Assembly: GCA_017411435.1 (NCBI GenBank)
Contig: JAFQQD010000050.1
Span: 1-64,000 of the forward strand
DNA: 64,000 bases
Source of the DNA: Clostridia bacterium
GTDB taxonomy: Bacteria; Bacillota; Clostridia; UMGS1883
Reading direction: 5' to 3'
Shown here piece by piece: positions 8,104 through 16,721 of this stretch. How positions within the stretch are numbered: position 1 is the first letter of the stretch; the number at the start of each line of letters is the position of its first letter. The position numbers were made by a program, and so were the translations under genes. The notes under the pieces are model-generated. The model did no database searches. It worked only from the letters and a program-made list of their open reading frames with translations, and was not told where the DNA came from.

Positions 8104-8373
8104 ATGGAAATTTTGAAATCTGCGTCAGCAGGAACTATTGAATCCAGCGATGCATATGTGGAAATAGAGCCTAAAGAGGGGGCTCTTGACATTCAGATTG
8201 AATCTGTTGTCAAAGAGCAGTTCGGCGAGGAAATCAAAGCGGCAGTAAAAGATGTTCTCGATGAAAACGGTGTTAAAAATGCCTCTGTCAGAGTTGTTGA
8301 CCGCGGTGCGCTTGAATGTGTAATCCGTGCCAGAGTGGAAACAGCTATCCTTCGTGGAAAGGGGGAAGAATAA
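8104..8373 (+). CDS. citD: citrate/citramalate lyase acyl carrier protein (gamma subunit)
   Basis: An 89-residue CitD. The AGTIESSD motif places the prosthetic-group serine at residue 14, as in the characterised Klebsiella protein. The bound CoA derivative carries the acetyl group that is exchanged for the substrate acyl group during cleavage. GGAAGGAG precedes the ATG by about 10 nt. It is the first gene of a tight citD-citE-citF run; its stop overlaps the citE start (TAATG). Confidence 0.93.
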   Translation: MEILKSASAGTIESSDAYVEIEPKEGALDIQIESVVKEQFGEEIKAAVKDVLDENGVKNASVRVVDRGALECVIRARVETAILRGKGEE

Positions 8374-9254
8374 TGCGCCGCAGTATGCTTTTTTTACCGG
8401 GTAATAACCCCAATATGCTTATAAACGCATCGTGCCTTGGTGCCGATGCAGTAATCTTTGACCTTGAGGACGCAGTATCTCCTGCCGAAAAGGATGCCGC
8501 AAGAATCCTTGTCCGCAACACTATGCGTTATATGGACCTATGTGGATGCGAGGTTATTGTGCGTATCAATTCAGTTGATACTACATACTGGAAAAAGGAC
8601 CTTGACACTATTCTTCCGGAAAAGCCTGACCTTATCCTTCTTCCCAAAACCGGGGCTGCAGATGATGCTCTTATCGCAGATGAATATATGAGCCAGCTTG
8701 AAGAAAAGCTCGGTCTTGAAAAGAACAGTGTCGGACTTATGCCTCTTATAGAAACCGCACTGGGCGTTGAAAATTCATACGCCATCGCATCTTCCTGCGA
8801 CAGAGTAAAGGCACTTTTCCTCGGTGCAGAGGACCTTACGGCCGACCTTCAGTGCAAGCGCACAAAGGAAGGCAGAGAAATTGAATATGCACGAACACGC
8901 CTCGTAGTCGCTTCCCGCGCTGCAGGTGTGGATGTTTATGATACGCCTTTTACAGATGTTAACGATGACGAGGGCATCTATGCCGATGCGTCCCTTGCAA
9001 AATCGCTCGGCTTTACGGGTAAGGCTTCTATCTCGCCCCGTCATATTGATGCAATTAACAGCGTCTTTTCTCCTACCGAGGCGGAGGTTGAGTACGCATA
9101 CGAGGTTATGGACGCAATCCGCCTTGCAAAAGAAATGGGTAAAGGTGCAATCGCCCTTCGCGGCAAGATGATTGACGCACCTATCGTAGCAAGAGCAGAG
9201 CGTACAATCGCTATGGCGCAGGCACTTGGAATGGACAGGAGGGAAGATAAATGA
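8373..9254 (+). CDS. citE: citrate/citramalate lyase beta subunit (CitE type)
   Basis: A 293-residue CitE, the aldolase-like subunit that cleaves the acyl-ACP intermediate: citramalyl-ACP to pyruvate and acetyl-ACP, if the enzyme is a citramalate lyase. It shows the HpcH/HpaI-type motifs FDLEDAV (about residues 31-37) and FLGAEDLT. ATG 8373 overlaps the citD stop, and GGGGGAAG lies just upstream; a longer frame from 8316 would overlap citD with no reason. CitE homologues act on citrate, citramalate or malyl thioesters and sequence alone does not separate them. Confidence 0.92.
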   Translation: MRRSMLFLPGNNPNMLINASCLGADAVIFDLEDAVSPAEKDAARILVRNTMRYMDLCGCEVIVRINSVDTTYWKKDLDTILPEKPDLILLPKTGAADDALIADEYMSQLEEKLGLEKNSVGLMPLIETALGVENSYAIASSCDRVKALFLGAEDLTADLQCKRTKEGREIEYARTRLVVASRAAGVDVYDTPFTDVNDDEGIYADASLAKSLGFTGKASISPRHIDAINSVFSPTEAEVEYAYEVMDAIRLAKEMGKGAIALRGKMIDAPIVARAERTIAMAQALGMDRREDK

Positions 9255-10660
9255 ATAAACTTGTAAATTCAATCCGCGAGGCGATATCTCTTTCAGGTCT
9301 TAAAGACGGTATGACCGTATCTTTCCACCACCATCTTCGTAACGGTGACTATGTACTCAATATGGTAATGGATGAAATTGCAAATATGGGTATAAAGGAC
9401 CTGACAGTAAATGCAAGCTCTCTTTTCGATACTCATATGCCCCTTGTTGGCCATATTAAAAATGGTGTTGTAACAACTGTTATGACAGACTACATCGCAG
9501 CAGGACTTGGCCGCGAATTCTCCAGGGGTATTATGAAAAACCCCATTCAGTTCCGTACGCACGGTGGCAGACCTGCAGACATCGCACTGGGCAAAACTCC
9601 GATTGATGTAGCATTTATCGCGGCACCTGCTTCCGACAGTATGGGTAACTGCTCGGGCAAATACGGAAAATCCGCGTGCGGCAGCCTTGGTTATGCGTAT
9701 GCCGATGCTATGCATGCTAAGAAAGTCGTAGTAATTACCGATAATCTCGTTTCATATCCTCTTGAGGACTGGTCAATTTCCGAAGACTATGTTGACTTCG
9801 TTGTAACTGTTGATGCAGTTGGAGACCCCAAGGGTATCGTATCGGGAACAACAAAAATCACCCGTGACCCCGTAGGACTTGTAATGGCGCAGAATGCCGC
9901 AAAGGTTATTGAGGCATCAGGACTTCTCAAAGACGGATTTTCGTTCCAGACAGGCGCAGGCGGGGCATCTCTCGCAGCGGCTAAATTCCTCAAGGATATT
10001 ATGCTCAGAAAAGGGATACAGGGAAGTTTCGGTCTTGGCGGTATAACTGGCTATATGGTTGATATGCTCCGTAGCGGATGCTTCCAGAAGCTTATGGATG
10101 TGCAGTGCTTCGACCTTGGTGCAGTTGAGTCTATCCGTACAGATTCAAGACATCAGGAAATTTCAGCAATGCACTATGCGTCTCCTGCGGCAAAAAGTGC
10201 AGTTGTGGACAGCCTTGATGTAGTAATCCTCGGTGCAACCGAAATTGATACAGACTTCAATGTAAATGTTCATACAGACTCCAACGGCTATATTATGGGC
10301 GGAAGCGGCGGTCACAGCGATACCGCAGCAGGCAGCAAACTTTCTATGATTATTGCGCCCATGTTCCGCGCAAGGCTTCCCATCGTGACAGACCGTGTTA
10401 ACTGCATTTCAACTCCCGGTAAGGATATAGATGTCCTTGTAACTCAGGGCGGAATAGCAGTAAATCCCAAAAATATTGAGCTTAAAAACAATCTTATAGC
10501 GGCAGGTCTTAATGTTGTTGACATCCACGACCTTAAGGAGAAGACAGAACGAATCACAGGCAAACCCCACCGTCTTCCCAAGGGCGATAAGATAGTAGCC
10601 GAGGTTATTGGCCACGACCTTTCTATACAGGACTACATTTATAATGTAAAGGGAGAATAA
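9251..10660 (+). CDS. citF: citrate/citramalate lyase alpha subunit (CitF type, acyl transferase)
   Basis: A 469-residue CitF, which swaps the acetyl group on the ACP for the substrate acyl group. It has the CoA-transferase-like fold, with motifs such as GSFGLGGITG and GGSGGHSDTAAG. It is shorter at the N-terminus than the roughly 500-residue enterobacterial proteins. Its ATG overlaps the citE stop (ATGA). The next gene starts 3 bp after its stop, so it belongs to one transcript with the hydro-lyase genes. Confidence 0.92.
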   Translation: MNKLVNSIREAISLSGLKDGMTVSFHHHLRNGDYVLNMVMDEIANMGIKDLTVNASSLFDTHMPLVGHIKNGVVTTVMTDYIAAGLGREFSRGIMKNPIQFRTHGGRPADIALGKTPIDVAFIAAPASDSMGNCSGKYGKSACGSLGYAYADAMHAKKVVVITDNLVSYPLEDWSISEDYVDFVVTVDAVGDPKGIVSGTTKITRDPVGLVMAQNAAKVIEASGLLKDGFSFQTGAGGASLAAAKFLKDIMLRKGIQGSFGLGGITGYMVDMLRSGCFQKLMDVQCFDLGAVESIRTDSRHQEISAMHYASPAAKSAVVDSLDVVILGATEIDTDFNVNVHTDSNGYIMGGSGGHSDTAAGSKLSMIIAPMFRARLPIVTDRVNCISTPGKDIDVLVTQGGIAVNPKNIELKNNLIAAGLNVVDIHDLKEKTERITGKPHRLPKGDKIVAEVIGHDLSIQDYIYNVKGE

Positions 10661-10662
10661 AA

Positions 10663-11502
10663 ATGAGAGAAATTAGCGCAAGCCTCATTACAGAGACTGT
10701 AAAAGAGCTTTGTATAGATGCCAACTGTCATCTTACAGGCGATATAAAAGAATGTATTTCAAATTGCAGAAAAAATGAACCCTGGCCTCAGGCGCAGGAA
10801 ATTCTTGACCGCATCATTGAAAACTATGAGATTGCGGACGAGAAAAACCAAAGCGTCTGTCAGGATACAGGCGTTGCATGTGTATTCCTTAAAATCGGTC
10901 AGGATGTACACATCTCAGGCGATCTTACAGAAGCAGTTAACGAGGGTGTAAGACAAGGCTATACCGAGGGATATCTTCGTAAGAGTGTGGTGCGTGACCC
11001 CCTTGACAGAGTGAACACAGGCGATAACACTCCTGCAATGCTCTATACCGAAATCGTCAGTGGAGACAAGCTTGAAATCACAGTTGCACCCAAGGGATTC
11101 GGCAGCGAAAATATGAGCAAAATTGCAATGCTCCGCCCTTCTGACGGACTTGAAGGAGTAAAGAATTTCGTTTGCAAAACTGTCGAGGAAGCAGGTCCCA
11201 ACCCCTGTCCTCCCATCGTTGTCGGTGTAGGTATCGGCGGCACATTTGACAAGGCTGCTTATATGGCGAAAAAGGCGCTTCTTCGCCCTGTTGACGAAAG
11301 AAACGAAAAGCCCTTCTATGCAAAACTTGAGGAAGAGCTTTTAGAGATGATAAACTCACTTGGTATCGGTCCTCAGGGCTTCGGAGGAAGGACAACAGCC
11401 CTTGCGGTAAATGTTGAGTATTTCCCAACGCATATTGCAGGACTTCCCGTGGCGGTTAATATCAACTGCCATGTAACAAGACACAAGTCAAAGACTCTGT
11501 AA
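10663..11502 (+). CDS. fumarase-type Fe-S hydro-lyase alpha subunit (probable mesaconase)
   Basis: A 279-residue protein matching the alpha subunit of two-part class I fumarases and tartrate dehydratases, which hold an oxygen-sensitive [4Fe-4S] cluster. Cys64 (SVCQDTG), Cys186 (GPNPCPP) and Cys275 (NCHVTRH) are candidate cluster ligands. In the methylaspartate pathway this family hydrates mesaconate to (S)-citramalate, and the position between citDEF and the glutamate mutase genes supports that activity. Hydration of fumarate is an alternative or a side activity. It starts 2 bp after the citF stop. Confidence 0.85.
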   Translation: MREISASLITETVKELCIDANCHLTGDIKECISNCRKNEPWPQAQEILDRIIENYEIADEKNQSVCQDTGVACVFLKIGQDVHISGDLTEAVNEGVRQGYTEGYLRKSVVRDPLDRVNTGDNTPAMLYTEIVSGDKLEITVAPKGFGSENMSKIAMLRPSDGLEGVKNFVCKTVEEAGPNPCPPIVVGVGIGGTFDKAAYMAKKALLRPVDERNEKPFYAKLEEELLEMINSLGIGPQGFGGRTTALAVNVEYFPTHIAGLPVAVNINCHVTRHKSKTL

Positions 11503-11519
11503 GAAAGGATGGATTGAAT

Positions 11520-12077
11520 ATGTCTATAGCTATAAAAACTCCTTTGTCGCAGGAAGACGCCCGCAAACTTAAGGCAGGCGACAGTTGTCTTATCTCGGGC
11601 GTAATTTACACCGCACGCGATGCAGCGCACAAAAGACTTTGCGAACTTGTTGCAGACGGAAAGGAACTTCCACTTGATGTAAAGGATGCCATAATTTATT
11701 TCGTTGGTCCCACTCCTGCGAAGGAAGGCCAGGCGATAGGAAGCGCAGGCCCCACAACCTCTTACAGAATGGACGCATACAGCCCCACCCTTATTGCCGA
11801 GGGCTTAACGGGTATGATTGGTAAAGGAAAACGAGGCCCCGAAGTTATTGATGCCATGAAAAAACACGGCGCAGTGTATTTCGGTGCAATCGGTGGCTGC
11901 GGTGCACTTCTTTCAAAGTGTATCAAAAAGGCAGAGGTTATTGCTTATGAAGACCTCGGCGCAGAGGCAATCCGCCGTCTTGAAGTAGAAGATTTCCCCG
12001 TAGTTGTAATTATCGACAGTGAGGGAAACAACCTTTACGAAACAGGTAAAAAGGCATACCTTGATAGTTTGAAATAA
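11520..12077 (+). CDS. fumarase-type Fe-S hydro-lyase beta subunit (probable mesaconase)
   Basis: A 185-residue beta subunit of the two-part class I fumarase family, with the usual GPTPAKEGQAIGSAGPTTS substrate-binding stretch and SYRMD. The ATG at 11520 follows GAAAGGATGG at good spacing; a TTG at 11514 is less likely. It lies 17 bp after the alpha subunit and is the last gene before a strong terminator. Together the two subunits would convert mesaconate to citramalate for the lyase. Confidence 0.87.
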   Translation: MSIAIKTPLSQEDARKLKAGDSCLISGVIYTARDAAHKRLCELVADGKELPLDVKDAIIYFVGPTPAKEGQAIGSAGPTTSYRMDAYSPTLIAEGLTGMIGKGKRGPEVIDAMKKHGAVYFGAIGGCGALLSKCIKKAEVIAYEDLGAEAIRRLEVEDFPVVVIIDSEGNNLYETGKKAYLDSLK

Positions 12078-12080
12078 TCA

Positions 12081-12116
12081 AAAAACGGTCTTCGGGAAAG
12101 CGAAGGCCGTTTTTGA
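12081..12116 (+). terminator. Rho-independent terminator of the citDEF-hydro-lyase operon
   Basis: ACGGTCTTCG pairs with CGAAGGCCGT (one G.U) around a GGAAAG loop, followed by TTTTT. Confidence 0.85.
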
Positions 12117-12131
12117 TTGTTATAATTCCGC

Positions 12132-12160
12132 TTGACAAAACATCCCTTTTTGGCTAAAAT
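12132..12160 (+). promoter_or_regulatory. sigma-A-type promoter of gntR
   Basis: TTGACA (12132-12137) and TAAAAT (12155-12160) with a 17-bp spacer. The shared GntR-type motif starts at the next base. Confidence 0.75.
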
Positions 12161-12174
12161 GGTATAGAACAATT
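12161..12174. promoter_or_regulatory. probable GntR operator (gntR promoter)
   Basis: GGTATAGAACAATT lies directly after the -10 box. The identical 14-mer occurs at the glmS promoter (13279-13292). An exact 14-bp match at two promoters about 1.1 kb apart is unlikely by chance and suggests autoregulation. Confidence 0.65.
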
Positions 12175-12191
12175 TTTGCGAGGTAATTCGT

Positions 12192-13169
12192 ATGAGTTAT
12201 AATTTTACCATAAATCCCAATTTGGATATTCCGATTTATCAGCAGCTTGTGGATGAAATTACAATAGCCGTAAAGAAGGGTGATTTCAAACACGGGCAGA
12301 AACTTCCCACCGTTTATGAAATGACGCAACAGCTTAATGTTGCAAGGGGAACAATAAAGCGCGCATATGATGAACTTGAGCGCAGCGGTATTATAGAAAA
12401 AGTTCAGGGAAGAGGCACTTTTGTGTGCTATCATCCTACCAATTCAGGCAGCCGCAAGGAGCAGGCAATGAGTGCCATTGATGATATGCTCTCTAAACTT
12501 GAGCAGATGGGCTTCTCCAACTCTGAAATAAATATATTCTTAAACCTTAAACTGCGCGAGCGTTCAGAGGAGGAGTCAAATATCAAGGTTGCGGTGGTTG
12601 AATGTAATCCCGAAGCCCTTTCGCAGATATCCGACCAGCTCCGTAGTATCGGCGGTATTGACCTTTATTCCTATATGCTTGAAAGCATCAAGGAATACCC
12701 CTATAAAATCAGCGAGGGGTTTGACCTTATAGTCACAACATCGTCCCACGCGCAGTACCTTGAAAGCACGCTTCCTATCAAGAAAAAAATTCTGCGTGTA
12801 GCACTTCGTCCGTCCCCGAGATGCCTTTCGCATATAATAAAGCTCCGCGCAGGAACAAGAGTGGGAATAATCGGCTACAGTGACCGCTTTTCTGAGCTGC
12901 TCTTAAAAGAATGTCAGGACTATGCCGAGGATATCCGTGTGAATGAGCCTTTCATAGCAGCTCTTGATATGAATATTTCAGACTATCTTAAAGGAAAGGA
13001 TGCGCTTTTGGTTCCAAGACACTATAATAAGTATTTTGGTTCAGAAATAAATGAAAAGCTTAAAAAATTCAAGGGCGAAATCATTGAATGTTACTACGAA
13101 ATGGATGAGGGCTCTGTGATGTATTTTGAATCAAAAATCAAGCGTCTGCTGGAAGAAAAAACCATATAA
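12192..13169 (+). CDS. GntR-family transcriptional regulator of the glutamate fermentation locus
   Basis: A 325-residue protein. The N-terminal GntR winged HTH (about 1-75) reads IPIYQQLVDEI ... GQKLPTVYEM ... ARGTIKRAYDELE and ends GRGTFV, the classic layout of the family. The C-terminal part (about 130-325) has alternating hydrophobic strands such as IKVAVVECNP and TRVGIIGYS, and looks like a periplasmic-binding-like effector domain, not an aminotransferase. It has its own promoter and terminator between the lyase and mutase operons. The motif shared with those promoters makes it their likely regulator. The effector could be glutamate or a pathway intermediate; this is inference. Confidence 0.85.
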   Translation: MSYNFTINPNLDIPIYQQLVDEITIAVKKGDFKHGQKLPTVYEMTQQLNVARGTIKRAYDELERSGIIEKVQGRGTFVCYHPTNSGSRKEQAMSAIDDMLSKLEQMGFSNSEINIFLNLKLRERSEEESNIKVAVVECNPEALSQISDQLRSIGGIDLYSYMLESIKEYPYKISEGFDLIVTTSSHAQYLESTLPIKKKILRVALRPSPRCLSHIIKLRAGTRVGIIGYSDRFSELLLKECQDYAEDIRVNEPFIAALDMNISDYLKGKDALLVPRHYNKYFGSEINEKLKKFKGEIIECYYEMDEGSVMYFESKIKRLLEEKTI

Positions 13170-13176
13170 GATTTGA

Positions 13177-13214
13177 AAAACACCGTTTAAGTTAATCAGA
13201 CGGTGTTTTTTTAT
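13177..13214 (+). terminator. Rho-independent terminator of gntR
   Basis: AAAACACCGT pairs with ACGGTGTTTT around a 13-nt loop, followed by more T. Confidence 0.8.
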
Positions 13215-13246
13215 GAAAAAAACCTATATTTTGCTATTATATCTAT

Positions 13247-13275
13247 TGACAAATGTTATATTCAATTATAATATA
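13247..13275 (+). promoter_or_regulatory. promoter of the glmSLE-mal operon
   Basis: TTGACA at 13247-13252. The -10 is either TAATAT (13270-13275, 17-bp spacer) or the better-matching TATAAT (13268-13273, 15-bp spacer). The GntR-type motif follows at 13279. Confidence 0.65.
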
Positions 13276-13278
13276 TAG

Positions 13279-13292
13279 GTATAGAACAATTA
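13279..13292. promoter_or_regulatory. probable GntR operator (glmS promoter)
   Basis: GGTATAGAACAATT, identical to the site at the gntR promoter and placed just after the -10 box in the same way. Confidence 0.65.
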
Positions 13293-13323
13293 GGCAAAAT
13301 GTAATAGACAATGAGGTGCAAAA

Positions 13324-13749
13324 ATGGAAAATCGTGAAAAGAAGGTTTTGGTCATCGGCGTTATCGGTGCCGATGTTCATGCTGTAGGTAATAAGATTTT
13401 ATACCATGCTTTCACAGAAGCCGGATTTGAAGTAGTCAACTTAGGTGTTATGGTTTCGCAGGAGGAGTACATAGCAGCGGCAATTGAATCAGGTGCTGAC
13501 GCTATCGTAATTTCTTCTCTTTACGGTCAGGGAGAGCTTGACTGCCGCGGAATGCGTGAAAAGTGTGACGAAGCAGGTCTTAAGGGTATTCCGCTTTTAG
13601 TCGGCGGAAATATTGTTATCGGTAAGCAGAAGTTTGAAGATGTTGAAAAGCGTTTTACAGAAATGGGCTTTGACAGAGCGTTCCCTCCCGGAACAGCGCC
13701 GGAAACAACTATCAAGGCACTTCGTGAACTTCTTCATATGGAAGGATGA
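13324..13749 (+). CDS. glmS: methylaspartate mutase small subunit (B12-binding)
   Basis: A 141-residue cobalamin-binding component of glutamate mutase. The DxHxxG motif is present as D17-V-H19-A-V-G22; His19 would be the lower ligand of cobalt. With GlmE it catalyses the carbon-skeleton rearrangement of L-glutamate to (2S,3S)-3-methylaspartate. The size and fold match the clostridial proteins (about 137 residues). It is first in the operon and its stop overlaps the glmL start (ATGA). Confidence 0.95.
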   Translation: MENREKKVLVIGVIGADVHAVGNKILYHAFTEAGFEVVNLGVMVSQEEYIAAAIESGADAIVISSLYGQGELDCRGMREKCDEAGLKGIPLLVGGNIVIGKQKFEDVEKRFTEMGFDRAFPPGTAPETTIKALRELLHMEG

Positions 13750-15146
13750 GTCAGGTGAAAAATGTCTTGCTGATTGACTTCGGCAGTACATATACAAAAC
13801 TCACTGCAGTTGATGTGGAAAGTGAAAAAATTCTCGCAACTGCTGCTGCATACACAACGGTTCAGACAGACATCAATGAGGGTCTTGATGAAGGCCTTAA
13901 AAAACTCCGCGAAAAAACAGGTGATATAAAGTTTGACTCGTGTTATGCCTGTTCTTCTGCGGCAGGTGGCCTCCGTATGGTTACAAGCGGACTTGTCCCC
14001 GAGCTTACGAGCGAGGCAGCACGCCTTGCAAGTCTTGGCGCAGGGGCAAAGGTGGTAGGAATCTACTCCTTTGAGCTGACCGAATACGACCTTGAGGAGA
14101 TAAAGGAACAAAAACCCGATATATTCCTTCTTGTAGGCGGAACAGACGGTGGCAATCGTGACTGTATTATTCACAATGCGAAAATGCTCGCATCGATGAA
14201 TCCTGAGTTTCCTATTATAATTGCAGGAAATCGCAGCGCATCAGCCACTTGCAGTAAAATCCTCGAAGGATGCGAAGTTTATATCTGCCCCAATGTAATG
14301 CCCAAGTTTGGCGTGCTCAATATAGAACCCACACAAAAGAAAATCCGCGAAATCTTCCTTGAGCGCATTATAAGTGCAAAGGGACTCTCCCGTGCGGCAG
14401 AGCTTCTTTCAGATATTATGATGCCCACCCCTTCGGCAGTGCTTTCCGCTATGGAGCTTCTTTCAAAGGGTACGGAAGACGAATTGGGAATAGGCGAACT
14501 TCTCGCAGTGGATGTCGGCGGTGCAACGACCGATATTTATTCCATCGCAGACGGTATGCCTGAGCATATGAACACCGTTTATAAAGGACTTCCTGAGCCT
14601 TACGCAAAAAGAACGGTTGAGGGCGATATCGGTATGCGTTACAGCATCCAGGGAATTATAGATGCCGCAGGCGAAGAAAAGATATGTTCTCTTTCAACGC
14701 TTCCGGCAGAGCGTGTAAAAGAAATTGTATCCGACCTTAAGTCGCATACAGACAAGGTCCCCGCAGGGGAGGATGACCTTGAAAAACTTGACTTTGCACT
14801 TGCGGCCTCAGCGATTGAGGAAGCGGTTTCCCGTCATGCAGGAACAATTAGCGAAACCTATACAATGATGGGACAGACCTTCGTTCAGGAGGGGAAGAAC
14901 CTCACGAAAGTAAAAAATATCGTAGTAACAGGCGGAAGCCTCATACATACAAAAAGAACGGCAGAGATTGCATCTTTTGCCCTTTACTCACCCTCATCTC
15001 CTGCGTCATTGAGACCGAAAAAGTCAGATGTTTGGGTAGACAGAACTTATATATTGGCGGCTATGGGATTGCTCTCAGTGCATTATCCCAAGGCGGCACT
15101 TCGAATAATGAAAAAGGAGTTGGAATTCCATGGATATTCAGAATAA
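13746..15146 (+). CDS. glmL: glutamate mutase accessory protein (ASKHA-type reactivase)
   Basis: A 466-residue GlmL/MutL protein. It has an actin/Hsp70-like ATPase fold, with a phosphate-1 loop at [11 protein letters not shown] (about 8-18) and a second at [13 protein letters not shown] (about 255). The family is thought to release damaged cobalamin from the mutase or to protect it. It lies between glmS and glmE as in Clostridium tetanomorphum-type operons. It overlaps glmS by 4 bp and glmE by 17 bp, so translation is coupled. Confidence 0.93.
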   Translation: MSQVKNVLLIDFGSTYTKLTAVDVESEKILATAAAYTTVQTDINEGLDEGLKKLREKTGDIKFDSCYACSSAAGGLRMVTSGLVPELTSEAARLASLGAGAKVVGIYSFELTEYDLEEIKEQKPDIFLLVGGTDGGNRDCIIHNAKMLASMNPEFPIIIAGNRSASATCSKILEGCEVYICPNVMPKFGVLNIEPTQKKIREIFLERIISAKGLSRAAELLSDIMMPTPSAVLSAMELLSKGTEDELGIGELLAVDVGGATTDIYSIADGMPEHMNTVYKGLPEPYAKRTVEGDIGMRYSIQGIIDAAGEEKICSLSTLPAERVKEIVSDLKSHTDKVPAGEDDLEKLDFALAASAIEEAVSRHAGTISETYTMMGQTFVQEGKNLTKVKNIVVTGGSLIHTKRTAEIASFALYSPSSPASLRPKKSDVWVDRTYILAAMGLLSVHYPKAALRIMKKELEFHGYSE

Positions 15147-16581
15147 GCGTATCACAGACGAAGAATTCAGCAAACTGCGTCAGGAGGTACTTACACAGTG
15201 GCCTACAGGTAAGGATGTCGACCTTGAGGAAGCTGTAAAGTACCACAAGTCAATGCCCGAGAGCAAGAGCTTCTCAAAGAAACTTCTCGATGCAAAAAGA
15301 GAAAAGCGTACACTCGTACAGCCCCGTGCAGGTGTTCCTGCTATTGATGAGCATATCAAACTTATGAAATATCTTGAGGAGAATGGCGAAGCAGACCTTC
15401 TTCCATCAACAATTGACAGTTATACCCGTCAGAATCGCTATGAAGAGGCTGAAAACGGTATCGCTGAATCAATCCGTTTGGGAAGAGCTATGCTTAACGG
15501 CTTCCCCGCTGTTAACCACGGTGTAATGAACTGCCGCAGAGTTATCGAAAGCGTTAATGTACCCATGCAGGTTCGTCACGGCACGCCCGATGCACGCCTT
15601 CTTACTGAAATCACTCTTGCAGGCGGTTTCACAAGCTACGAGGGTGGCGGTATCTCTTACAACCTTCCTTACTGTAAGAATATCCCCATGGAGCGTACTA
15701 TCCGTGACTGGCAGTATGTAGACCGTCTTACAGGTCTTTATGAGGAAATGGGCGTTTCCATCAACCGTGAGCCTTACGGCCCTCTCACAGGTACCCTTGT
15801 TCCTCCATGCGTATCACACGCAGTTGCAATCATCGAAGCACTTCTTGCTGCAGAGCAGGGTGTTAAGAATATTACAGTAGGTTACGGTCAGTGCGGTAAT
15901 CTCATTCAGGATGTAGCGGCTATCCGTACTCTTGAAGAGCTTACAGACGAATACCTTAAGAAATATGGCTACAACGATGTAGAAGTTACAACTGTTCTTC
16001 ATCAGTGGATGGGCGGTTTCCCTGCTGATGAGGCAAAGGCATTCGGCGTTATCTCATACGGCAGCACAATTGCCGCTCTTGCAAAGGCTACAAAGGTTAT
16101 TGTAAAGACTCCTCACGAGGCAGTTGGTATTCCTACAATGGAAGCAAACGCCCAGGGTCTTCGCACAACAAAGCAGGTTGTAAACATGCTCTCAGACCAG
16201 GAACTTAAGTCAACCAGCCTTGAGGAAGAAAAGGAAATCATCCGCCAGGAAACACGCGCTATCGTAGATAAGTGTTTTGAACTGGGTAAAGGCGATATCG
16301 CAGTCGGTACATGCCGCGGTGTTGAAGCAGGCGTGCTCGATGTTCCTTTTGCACCCTGCCGTATAAATGCAGGCAAGATGCTTCCCTGCCGTGATAATGA
16401 CGGTGCGGTTCGTATCCTTAATGCAGGTAACCTTCCCTTCAGTAAAGAACTTATTGATTTCCACAAGGGCAAGATAGAAGAACGCGCAAAGGCAGAAGGA
16501 AGAGATGCATCATTCCAGATGGTAATTGACGATGTTTACGCAATCGGCAAGGGCAGACTTGTAGGTCGTCCTAAATATTGA
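15130..16581 (+). CDS. glmE: methylaspartate mutase large (epsilon) subunit
   Basis: A 483-residue GlmE, the TIM-barrel catalytic subunit of glutamate mutase, of typical length. Conserved stretches include [21 protein letters not shown] and [16 protein letters not shown] precedes the ATG by about 10 nt, inside the glmL 3' end. It is followed by a 100-bp nested palindrome and then by the ammonia-lyase gene. Confidence 0.95.
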   Translation: MDIQNKRITDEEFSKLRQEVLTQWPTGKDVDLEEAVKYHKSMPESKSFSKKLLDAKREKRTLVQPRAGVPAIDEHIKLMKYLEENGEADLLPSTIDSYTRQNRYEEAENGIAESIRLGRAMLNGFPAVNHGVMNCRRVIESVNVPMQVRHGTPDARLLTEITLAGGFTSYEGGGISYNLPYCKNIPMERTIRDWQYVDRLTGLYEEMGVSINREPYGPLTGTLVPPCVSHAVAIIEALLAAEQGVKNITVGYGQCGNLIQDVAAIRTLEELTDEYLKKYGYNDVEVTTVLHQWMGGFPADEAKAFGVISYGSTIAALAKATKVIVKTPHEAVGIPTMEANAQGLRTTKQVVNMLSDQELKSTSLEEEKEIIRQETRAIVDKCFELGKGDIAVGTCRGVEAGVLDVPFAPCRINAGKMLPCRDNDGAVRILNAGNLPFSKELIDFHKGKIEERAKAEGRDASFQMVIDDVYAIGKGRLVGRPKY

Positions 16582-16596
16582 TAAATAAGTAGAATA

Positions 16597-16700
16597 GGGG
16601 ACGGGGTGCTTTTTGTTCGGGGACGGGGTGAATTTTGTTAGCCAAAGGCGTAACAAAATTCGACCTGTCCCCACCCCCGTAACAAAAATGACCCGTCCCC
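16597..16700. repeat. nested double palindrome of GGGGACGGG(G/T) units
   Basis: Two copies of GGGGACGGGGTG plus a T-rich tail (16597-16617, 16619-16640) face two near-complementary copies ending in CCTGTCCCC (16651-16672) and CCGTCCCC (to 16700). The inner arms match at 19 of 22 positions and the outer at about 17 of 21, around a GCC-AAA-GGC tip. The transcript would fold into one long hairpin inside the glm operon. No T-run follows, so it is not an ordinary terminator. GGGGACGG palindromes are known as dispersed repeats in Firmicutes; this one is doubled. Confidence 0.75.
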
Positions 16701-16721
16701 AATAAGAAAGGATTGTTCATA

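Noticed and set aside
8104-10660. Plain citrate fermentation operon
   Set aside because: No citrate carrier or oxaloacetate decarboxylase is present, and the methylaspartate genes with a shared promoter motif fit citramalate better.
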